From Streptomyces sp. A1277 (GTDB taxonomy: Bacteria > Actinomycetota > Actinomycetes > Streptomycetales > Streptomycetaceae), in contig NZ_SSBI01000004.1 in the NCBI RefSeq assembly GCF_004795015.1, positions 124,001 through 188,000 on the forward strand: a DNA stretch of 64,000 nucleotides, read 5' to 3'. The notes below the pieces were generated by a model. It was not told the DNA's origin. It did not search any database and saw nothing but the letters and a program-made list of their open reading frames with translations. Positions 58,064 through 64,000 of the stretch are shown piece by piece. Every line of letters starts with the position of its first letter. Positions within the stretch are counted from its first letter, which is position 1. Both the position numbers and the translations under genes were made by a program.

Positions 58064-58251
58064 GTGTGCGGCACGGGACGGTGGCCGGGCTTCCTGGGAC
58101 GGCCGCCCCGGCCCCGGCCGGCCGGTGGAACGCGGCTGCGTACACGTGGTGTGCCGCCGTCCCGCCGGTCCGCGGGCTCTCCACGGGCGGGCGGGACGGC
58201 GGGGCGCTCTTGGCCGCGGTGCCTTCCTGAGGCAGTGGCGGCCCGCCCCGG

Positions 58252-59079
58252 TCAGGCCCCCTCGCCCCGCCCAGCCCGCATCCTGCGCTGTACGCGCCTG
58301 CCCCGGGCCACCGCCAGCGGCAGGGCCCGCAGGCCGAGGCGGGGGAAGGCGTCGGCCAGGCGGACCTGCACACCGCGCCGGCGGGGGACCGCCGTGACCG
58401 GGCGCGGGCGGTCCAGCACCTGGCGCACAACGGCGACGACCTCCTCCGGTCCGAGCAGCTTGCCGGAGAAGGAGAGCGCCGACGCCGGGTCGTCCAGCTT
58501 GTCGTGGAGCATCGGCGTCCAGATGCCGTCCGGGCACACGCAGGAGATGTCGATCCCGGTGAGTCCGGCCAGCCGCAGATCGGCGAGGGTGCTCAGGCTG
58601 AAGCCGATCGCGGCGTGCTTGGAGGCCGCGTACACCGCCTCGCCCGGGACCGGGGTCAGGCCGGCCAGCGACACGACGTTGACGATGTGCCCGCCCGTCC
58701 CGCGCATCGCCTCGATCGCGGCCACGGTGCCGTTGACGGTCCCGAGCGCGTTGACCTCCAGCATCAGGCGGCGCACCTCGGGGGCCTGCTCCCAGGCCGG
58801 CCCCGTCACGAGCACGCCGGCGTTGTTCACCCATACGTCGAGGCGCCCCGCCTCCGCGACGGAGCGGTCCCGGGCGGCGGCGACCTGCGACGCGTCCCGG
58901 ACATCGACCACCGCCCACGACACACCTGGCCCGAGCTCCGCCGCCGCCGAGCGTGCCGCGGCCTCGTCCACGTCGGTGACCAGGACCTGGTGGCCGCGCT
59001 CGACCAGGGCGGCGGCGATCAGCCGGCCGAGCCCGCGTCCCGCCCCCGTCACCACCGCGCCCGCGCGGTCCGCGCTCAT
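58252..59079 (-). CDS. Short-chain dehydrogenase/reductase
   Basis: 275 residues of the classical SDR fold: [17 protein letters not shown] (NAD-binding TGxxxGxG), NNAGVLV, the Ser of VNVVSLAGL and the catalytic YAASK. The C-terminal 50 residues are Arg-rich. Sequence after the active site ([17 protein letters not shown]) matches actinobacterial oxidoreductases of unknown substrate. The ATG overlaps the small gene upstream (ATGA), so both are one transcript. A 188-bp gap separates it from the broken rpmG. Confidence 0.9.
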   Translation of the reverse strand: MSADRAGAVVTGAGRGLGRLIAAALVERGHQVLVTDVDEAAARSAAAELGPGVSWAVVDVRDASQVAAARDRSVAEAGRLDVWVNNAGVLVTGPAWEQAPEVRRLMLEVNALGTVNGTVAAIEAMRGTGGHIVNVVSLAGLTPVPGEAVYAASKHAAIGFSLSTLADLRLAGLTGIDISCVCPDGIWTPMLHDKLDDPASALSFSGKLLGPEEVVAVVRQVLDRPRPVTAVPRRRGVQVRLADAFPRLGLRALPLAVARGRRVQRRMRAGRGEGA

Positions 59080-59288
59080 CGCCGGCCGCCTTCGGCCGTG
59101 CCGTACTCGATGGAGCCGTGGACGTCCCTCGGCACCACCGGCCGGAACCGCTTCTCCTGGTACACCGCGGCCGCCCGGCGGGCCGCCCGCAGCCGGTCGC
59201 CGCGCGGGCGCACCTCGCGCACACCGTCGAATGCGGGGACCGGCCGTGCACCGATCGAGGTCAGCCGGTTGGTATCCGTCGCCGTCAT
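59076..59288 (-). CDS. Small hypothetical protein coupled to SDR gene
   Basis: 70 residues, Arg-rich, ending [10 protein letters not shown]. The ATG at 59288 has GAGAGTGGGCC before it (weak). No domain is recognised; it may be the remnant of a longer protein or a small partner. Its stop overlaps the SDR ATG. It is followed upstream by the AraC gene 117 bp away. Confidence 0.55.
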   Translation of the reverse strand: MTATDTNRLTSIGARPVPAFDGVREVRPRGDRLRAARRAAAVYQEKRFRPVVPRDVHGSIEYGTAEGGRR

Positions 59289-59405
59289 GGCCCACTCTCC
59301 TCGCGCTCGCCGTCCGGCCGCAGCATGCCCGGCCGGGCGGGGCGGGATTTGTTCCGGCGCGACAAATCCGGGAAGCTCCCGGCCGTCGCCGGACGGCACG
59401 CCCCC

Positions 59406-60425
59406 TCAGGACGTACCGCGTGCCCGCCGGCGCACCTCACTGGGGCTCGCGCCGCGCCACCGCCGTACGGCGTGGCTGAGACCGGACTGGTCGGCGAAGC
59501 CCGCCATCGCGGCCACCTGGCCCAGGGGGAGGTCGGTGGTCGTGATGTAGCGCAGCGCGAGGTCCCGCCGTACGTCCTCCAGGATCTCCCCGAAGCCCGT
59601 CGACTCCGCCGCGAGCCGCCGTTGCAGGGTGCGCGGGTGCATCGCGAGGAGCCGGGCGATGTGGCCGATGGCCGGGGGAGCGATGCCCACGGTCTCGATC
59701 AGGGCGCGCCGGGCGTGCGTGGCGACCCGGTCCTCCGGGTCCGTGTGGTGACGGGCCAGGTGGTCGACGGCGAGCCGGCGGACGGCCGCGTCGCCGCTGC
59801 TGAACTCCCGGTCCAGCAACCGCCGTTCCACGCGCAGCGCGCCGGCCGGGCTCCCGAACCGCACGTCCGCGCCGAAGAAGCCGGTGTACCGGGAGACCGG
59901 CGACAGCGGCTGGTGCGGCAGCTCCACCGACCGCAGCCCGCGCACCCCGCCCACCAGCGCCGCCGCCACCCCGTGGAACAGGCCGATGCCCAGCTCCATG
60001 GCCTGCGGGGAGTACGGGGACTCGCGCGGGTCCTTGCGATAGGTCAGCGCCACCACCTCGCGGCGCCCCCTCGGGTCCGGCTCCACCGCGATGCTGAGGG
60101 CCGGGCTGTGGACGAACAGGAACCGCGACGCGCACTCCAGCGCCTCGGCCACCGTGGACGACGCCTCGATGGCGGGCGCCAGCCGGCCCAGGATGCCGAT
60201 GTCCTGGCCGCGGGCGAGACGGAGGCCGAAGTCGGGGCAGCGCAGGTCGCGGGCCGCCGCGTCGAGCATCGCGTCGTGCCCGGTGATCGGCACCAGCTCG
60301 TCGTCGGAGACCAGAGCCCGCAGCGGGATGGCGAACCGCCGGGCGAACTCGACCGGGTCACCGCCCAGTTCCTCCACGAGACGCGTGAAGCCGCGCAGAC
60401 TGGCTCCCCGGATCATCGCTCCCAC
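59406..60425 (-). CDS. AraC-family regulator with arabinose-binding-like N-domain
   Basis: 339 residues. The N-terminal half is the Arabinose_bd type (about 10-195, for example FRRLVEELGG-like opening GFTRLVEELGGDPVEF). The C-terminal AraC domain (about 235-335) has LLAMHPRTLQRRLAAES and MAGFADQSGLSHAVRRWRGASPSEVRR, typical of OruR-like regulators. It probably controls the small gene and SDR just downstream in the same direction or the divergent GNAT. The GTG at 60425 or an ATG 3 codons later may be the start. Three 14-bp direct repeats lie upstream. Confidence 0.87.
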   Translation of the reverse strand: MGAMIRGASLRGFTRLVEELGGDPVEFARRFAIPLRALVSDDELVPITGHDAMLDAAARDLRCPDFGLRLARGQDIGILGRLAPAIEASSTVAEALECASRFLFVHSPALSIAVEPDPRGRREVVALTYRKDPRESPYSPQAMELGIGLFHGVAAALVGGVRGLRSVELPHQPLSPVSRYTGFFGADVRFGSPAGALRVERRLLDREFSSGDAAVRRLAVDHLARHHTDPEDRVATHARRALIETVGIAPPAIGHIARLLAMHPRTLQRRLAAESTGFGEILEDVRRDLALRYITTTDLPLGQVAAMAGFADQSGLSHAVRRWRGASPSEVRRRARGTS

Positions 60426-60479
60426 GCGGCGATGCTAAGCGCAACGGCGGCGGGGCGCCCCACCGCCCGGCCCCGGCGT

Positions 60480-60526
60480 CGACTGGGCCCCGGAACGACT
60501 GGGCCCCGGCGCCGACTGGGCCCCGG
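60480..60526. repeat. Three 14-bp direct repeats between AraC and GNAT genes
   Basis: The sequence CGACTGGGCCCCGG occurs exactly three times (60480-60493, 60496-60509, 60513-60526), at 16- and 17-base intervals. Each contains the palindrome GGGCCC. They fill the region between divergent genes and may be binding sites for the AraC regulator or a simple repeat expansion. Confidence 0.6.
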
Positions 60527-60564
60527 GACGACCCGGCCGCCGGGCCACCGGGATAATCCGTGCG

Positions 60565-61101
60565 GTGAGTGAGCGTGTGCGGTTGCCGGGCGGGCTGAGC
60601 CTGCGCCCCTGGGAGATGTCCGACGCCCCCGCCGTGCGGGAGGCGTTCGCCGAGCCGGGGATGGAACGGCAGGCCGACGCGCCGGTCGTTACGGTGTCCG
60701 ACGCCGGGCAGTGGGTCGGGCGGCGGCAGGAGCAGTGGAGCCGGGGCGCCGCCTTCGCGTTCGCCGTCGCGGACGCGACGGGCACCGCGCTCGGCGGCGT
60801 GGCCGTGAGCGACCTGGACCCCCGGCACGCCACCGGCTGGGTCTCCTACTGGACCGGTTCCGCCGCGCGCGGCAGGGGAGCGGCGACCCTCGGCTGCCGG
60901 GCGCTCGCCGACTGGTGCTTCGCCGAACTGGAACTCTTCCGGCTGGAGCTGGGGCACCGCACCGACAACCCCGCCTCGTGCCGGGTGGCGCTCGCCTCCG
61001 GTTTCGTCGCCGAGGGGCTGCAACGGCGGAAACTCGTGTACGACGGCATCCGCTACGACGTCGAGACGCACGCCAGGCTCGCGACGGACCCGGCCCCGTA
61101 A
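60565..61101 (+). CDS. GNAT acetyltransferase (RimJ/RimL type)
   Basis: 178 residues from a GTG. Acetyl-CoA-binding motif A is SAARGRGAATLGCRALADW, followed by ELELFRLELGHRTDNPASCRVALASGF typical of RimJ/RimL proteins (quoted in part). It would acetylate an amino group of a protein terminus or a small molecule, substrate unknown. It is divergent from the AraC gene and followed after 43 bp by a methyltransferase gene, so they may be co-transcribed. Confidence 0.88.
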   Translation: MSERVRLPGGLSLRPWEMSDAPAVREAFAEPGMERQADAPVVTVSDAGQWVGRRQEQWSRGAAFAFAVADATGTALGGVAVSDLDPRHATGWVSYWTGSAARGRGAATLGCRALADWCFAELELFRLELGHRTDNPASCRVALASGFVAEGLQRRKLVYDGIRYDVETHARLATDPAP

Positions 61102-61144
61102 GGGGCTCGGCGGCCTGTCCGTGCCGGGCGATACTGTCGCCGGC

Positions 61145-61792
61145 ATGGTCGAACACGATGCCCTCCGTACCACCCGCGACGCCTACGACGACGCCGCGGT
61201 CCAGTACGCCCAGCTGTTCACCGACTCGCTCCGCGACAGCCCGCTGGACCGCGCGATGCTGGGCGCCTTCGCCGAGCACGTCGGCGCGGCCGGCGGCGGC
61301 CGGGTCGCGGACCTCGGCTGCGGGCCCGGCCATGTCACGGCCCACCTGGCGGGGCTCGGCCTGGAGGCGTTCGGCGTGGACGCCTCGCCCGCGATGATCG
61401 AACTGGCGCGCAAGGCGTGGCCGGAGCTGCGGTTCGACGTGGGGGTCATGGCCGCGCTGGACATCGCCGACGGGGCGCTGGGCGGTGTGCTCTCGCGGTG
61501 GTCGGTCATCCATACCCCGCCGCCCGGACTCCCGGCCGTTCTCGGCGAGTTCCAGAGAGTCCTGGCCCCCGGCGGCCACCTCCTGATCGGCTTCTCCGCG
61601 ACCGACGGGCCGGACCACCCCACGCAGTCCTTCGACCACGCCGTCGCGCTCGCCCACCGGTGGTCGCCCGATCATCTCGCGGGGCTGCTACGCGCACACG
61701 GGCTGAGCGAGGTGGCCCGGATGGTCCGCGAACCCCGGCCCGAGGACCGGCGCCAGTTCCAGGAAGTGCACCTGCTCGCCCGCAAGGACTAG
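61145..61792 (+). CDS. SAM-dependent methyltransferase (class I)
   Basis: 215 residues. Motif I VADLGCGPGHVTAHLAGLG binds SAM; VDASPAMIELAR is motif II; the post-motif segment RVLAPGGHLLIGF is present. The class is the UbiE/Methyltransf_25 type and the substrate is unknown. The ATG at 61145 is preferred; a GTG at 61121 would add 8 residues. It lies between the GNAT gene and the persulfide operon. Confidence 0.88.
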   Translation: MVEHDALRTTRDAYDDAAVQYAQLFTDSLRDSPLDRAMLGAFAEHVGAAGGGRVADLGCGPGHVTAHLAGLGLEAFGVDASPAMIELARKAWPELRFDVGVMAALDIADGALGGVLSRWSVIHTPPPGLPAVLGEFQRVLAPGGHLLIGFSATDGPDHPTQSFDHAVALAHRWSPDHLAGLLRAHGLSEVARMVREPRPEDRRQFQEVHLLARKD

Positions 61793-61835
61793 CCCCCGCG
61801 CCTCTCCTCGCGAGGGGCGCCTGCGGCCTCAGGAA

Positions 61836-61850
61836 TACCCCGGGGGGTAC
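61836..61850. promoter_or_regulatory. CsoR/CstR-like operator, upstream box
   Basis: TACCCC followed by GGGGGGTAC forms an imperfect palindrome of the TACCCC-GGGGTA class used by CsoR-family repressors. It lies 18 bases before the second box, and promoter elements must lie between or over them. Confidence 0.65.
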
Positions 61851-61867
61851 CCTGTTACAGTGAAATA

Positions 61868-61881
61868 TACCCCCGGGGGTA
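61868..61881. promoter_or_regulatory. CsoR/CstR-like operator, perfect palindrome
   Basis: TACCCCCGGGGGTA is a perfect 14-bp palindrome, the typical site of CsoR-family repressors such as the persulfide sensor CstR. It overlaps the likely -10 region of the persulfide operon (AATATA at 61864-61869) and sits 45 bases before the start codon. Binding here would shut the operon until persulfides oxidise the repressor. Confidence 0.75.
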
Positions 61882-61925
61882 AATCCCGGGCAGGAGTGCG
61901 CAGAGAGCGATGGAGGGAGTCGACC

Positions 61926-63365
61926 GTGTTCTTCGTGGACACCCTGGAGACCGAGGGCCTGGGCAATCGCAGCTACCTCGCCGGCGGGAGCGCGACGGCC
62001 GTCGTCGTCGATCCCCCGCGCGACGTGGAACGGATCGTCGCCGCGGCGGCCGCCCGGGGCGTGCGGATCGGGCACGTGGTGGAGACCCATGTACACAACG
62101 ACTACGTCACCGGCGGCCTCGAACTGGCCCGGCTGACCGGGGCCCGGTACCTGGTGCCCGCCGCGGCCCGGGTCTCCTTCGCGCGGGTGCCCGTCGCGGA
62201 CGGGGACCGGATCACCGTCGACGCCGGGCTGAGCCTGCGGGCGCTGGCCACCCCCGGGCACACCCCGCACCACACCTCCTACGTGCTGGCCGAGGACGGG
62301 CGCGAGGTCGCCGCGTTCACCGGCGGCTCGCTGCTCATCGGTACGGTCGGGCGCCCCGACCTGGTCGAGCCGAGGCTGACCGAGCGACTGGCCCGGGCCC
62401 AGCACGCCTCCGCCCACCGGCTGGCCGCCGAACTCCCCGACGACGTCCGGGTGCTCCCCACCCACGGCTTCGGGAGCTTCTGCTCCTCCGCGCAGACCGA
62501 GGGCGACGCCACCACCATCGGCGAGGAGCGGACCGGCAACGACGCCCTGACCCAGGACGCCGACACCTTCGTCGCGCGGATGCTCGCCGGTCTTGAGGAC
62601 GTGCCCGCGTACTACGCGCACATGGCCCCGCTCAACGCGGGCGGGCCGCCGCCGGTGGACCTGACGCCGCCGGAGGCCGCCGACGCGGAGGAGATCGCGC
62701 AGCGCCTGGCCGCCGGCGAGTGGGTGGTGGACCTGCGCAACCGTACCGCGTTCGCCCGGGGGCATGTGGCCGGGACGTTCAACTTCGAGGGCGAGGGCAA
62801 GCTCGCCACGTATCTGGCCTGGCTGATCCCCTGGGGCAAGCCGCTGACCCTGCTCGCCGCGTCCGCCGAACAGCTCGCGGACGCGCAGCGGGAGCTGGTC
62901 CGGGTCGGCATCGACCGCCCGGCCGCCGCCGCCACCGGTGCGCCGGACTCCTGGCTGCGGGCGGGCGACGAGCTGCGGTCCTTCCCGCGTACCGACTTCG
63001 CCGCCCTGAAGCGGGCCCGCGAGCGCGGCGAGGACGTCGTGGTGCTGGACGTGCGCCGCGACTCCGAGCGCGCCGGCGGGTACGTACGGGACTCCGTGCA
63101 CATACCCGTGCACGAACTGCACGAGCGCTCCGGCGAGGTGCCGGACGGTGTGGTGTGGGTGCACTGTGCCGGCGGGATGCGGGCGGCGATCGCCGCGTCC
63201 CTGCTCGACGCGGAGGGCCGGCGGGTCGTCGCCGTCGACGACGGCTTCGAGGCCGCCCGGCACGCGGGCCTGACCGTGACCGGAGGCGACGCGGACGACC
63301 GCCCCGGTACCGGCGGCGGCAGGGGCGGCGGCTCCGGTACCGGCAGGGGCGGTCCGGCGGCGTGA
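61926..63365 (+). CDS. Persulfide dioxygenase-rhodanese fusion (CstB-like)
   Basis: 479 residues. N-terminal metallo-beta-lactamase domain (1-240) of the persulfide dioxygenase type: ETHVHNDYVTGG (metal ligands), LRALATPGHTPHHTSY, TGGSLLIGTVGRPDL. A middle rhodanese domain (about 265-345) lacks the active-site Cys (PLTLLAASAEQ), and the C-terminal rhodanese domain has it in VWVHCAGGMRAA. This order matches CstB of Staphylococcus, which oxidises persulfides and forms thiosulfate. The GTG at 61926 has GGAGGGAG 7 bases before it. A Gly-rich tail (63293 onwards) follows. It overlaps the next gene by GTGA. Confidence 0.9.
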   Translation: MFFVDTLETEGLGNRSYLAGGSATAVVVDPPRDVERIVAAAAARGVRIGHVVETHVHNDYVTGGLELARLTGARYLVPAAARVSFARVPVADGDRITVDAGLSLRALATPGHTPHHTSYVLAEDGREVAAFTGGSLLIGTVGRPDLVEPRLTERLARAQHASAHRLAAELPDDVRVLPTHGFGSFCSSAQTEGDATTIGEERTGNDALTQDADTFVARMLAGLEDVPAYYAHMAPLNAGGPPPVDLTPPEAADAEEIAQRLAAGEWVVDLRNRTAFARGHVAGTFNFEGEGKLATYLAWLIPWGKPLTLLAASAEQLADAQRELVRVGIDRPAAAATGAPDSWLRAGDELRSFPRTDFAALKRARERGEDVVVLDVRRDSERAGGYVRDSVHIPVHELHERSGEVPDGVVWVHCAGGMRAAIAASLLDAEGRRVVAVDDGFEAARHAGLTVTGGDADDRPGTGGGRGGGSGTGRGGPAA

Positions 63366-64000
63366 GCGTGCTGATCCTGGCCCTGGCCTGCGGGGCAGTG
63401 GTCGGCCTGGCACTCGGCGCGCTGGGCGGGGGCGGCAGCGTCCTGGCCATCCCGGCCCTCATCTACCTGCTCGGCCTCACCCCGGCCGCCGCGACCACCG
63501 CGAGCCTGTTCATCGTCACCGTCACCTCCGCGACCGCCCTGTACGCCCACGCCCGCGCCGGACACGTCCGCTGGAAGGCCGGGGCGGCGTTCGCGGCGGC
63601 GGGCATCGTCCCGGCCGCGGTGGCCGGCCTGGCCGCCACCCGGCTCCCGGACGCGGTGCTCACGGCGGCCTTCGCGGCGGTCGCCGCGCTCGCCGCCGTG
63701 AAGATGCTGCGCCCGGCCCCCGAGCGGGAGCGGGGCGAGGTGCGGCCGTGGCGGGCCGGGGGAGCCGGGGCGGGGCTGGGTGCGGTGACCGGGCTGCTTG
63801 GGGTGGGCGGCGGATTCCTGGCCGTACCCGCGCTGGTGACCGCCCTGGCCTTCGAGATGCAGGCCGCCGTCGGCACCAGCCTGCTGGTCATCACGGTCAA
63901 CTCGCTGACGTCCCTGGTCACCCGCTCCGGTGGTGCGGCGGGCATGGACTGGGCGGTGACGGCGCCGTTCGCCGGCGCCGCGATCCTCGGCGCATGGGAC
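63362..64000 (+). CDS. TauE/SafE-family sulfite exporter, 5' part
   Basis: Only the first 213 residues are in the window; no stop is reached. Repeats typical of the family are visible: GALGGGGSVLAIPAL near the start and LLGVGGGFLAVPAL later, with several hydrophobic helices. Such proteins export sulfite or related anions, completing persulfide detoxification by the fusion protein before it. The GTG start overlaps the previous stop. A CsoR-type repressor gene, if present, must be further right or elsewhere. Confidence 0.88.
   Translation, partial: MSVLILALACGAVVGLALGALGGGGSVLAIPALIYLLGLTPAAATTASLFIVTVTSATALYAHARAGHVRWKAGAAFAAAGIVPAAVAGLAATRLPDAVLTAAFAAVAALAAVKMLRPAPERERGEVRPWRAGGAGAGLGAVTGLLGVGGGFLAVPALVTALAFEMQAAVGTSLLVITVNSLTSLVTRSGGAAGMDWAVTAPFAGAAILGAWD

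Noticed and set aside
1..64000. CRISPR arrays, tRNA or rRNA genes, insertion sequences
   Set aside because: No regularly spaced repeats of CRISPR size, no cloverleaf candidate and no transposase motifs were seen by reading; a tRNAscan or ISfinder run could still find a missed one.

Overview
The window is high-GC actinobacterial DNA with the gene style of Streptomyces: GTG starts are frequent, many genes overlap by GTGA or ATGA, and there are DUF397/XRE and DUF4193/DUF3710 families. Gene order at the left end (CutS-type kinase, DUF4193, DUF3093 protein, thioesterase, dut, DUF3710, kdp) is a conserved chromosomal block in that genus. No species is assigned.

Layout. (1) 1-4841: housekeeping block with the 3' end of a sensor kinase, small conserved proteins and dUTPase. 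(2) 4860-18208: a potassium neighbourhood with a tiny membrane ORF, kdpFABC and kdpDE, an OB-fold protein, DUF3159, two TrkA/RCK-type proteins and a KimA-like APC transporter. (3) 18323-19678: a TRAM-domain 23S rRNA uracil methyltransferase closes the conserved core. (4) 19943-35007: accessory DNA with an RHH/Doc toxin-antitoxin pair and its operator, a decayed UvrD-like helicase, an aldehyde dehydrogenase and an aldo/keto reductase, a complete four-gene Wadjet (JetABCD, DUF2397/2398/SMC/DUF2399 type) plasmid-defence operon, two small genes facing an XRE-DUF397 pair, and a GlxA-type regulator remnant. (5) 35008-54462: a thiopeptide gene cluster. (6) 54647-60425: a broken TerD gene, an alpha/beta hydrolase, a truncated zinc-independent ribosomal-protein cluster (rpsR, CobW GTPase, rpmE2, start-less rpmG), an SDR and an AraC regulator. 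(7) 60480-64000: a GNAT, a methyltransferase and a persulfide-detoxification operon behind CsoR/CstR-like operators; the last gene runs off the end.

The most notable region is the thiopeptide cluster. Eight minus-strand genes (54462 down to 42555) overlap end to end and encode split LanB glutamylation and elimination proteins, an Ocin-ThiF partner, a YcaO cyclodehydratase, an azoline oxidase, a pyridine synthase and an ABC exporter. A 67-residue precursor at 40520-40723 ends in a Cys/Ser-rich tail (SLCCSSSSSTCCCC). Directly behind it, past a hairpin, a coupled four-gene cassette encodes an AMP ligase, a GriI-like aldolase, a GriH-like DHQ-synthase-II enzyme and a flavin monooxygenase. This is the toolkit for making and activating 3-amino-4-hydroxybenzoate. 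The combination suggests a thiopeptide carrying an aminohydroxybenzoate-derived group, which I do not recall from any described thiopeptide. A LuxR-type orphan regulator with a degenerate receiver and a TTA codon sits beside it.
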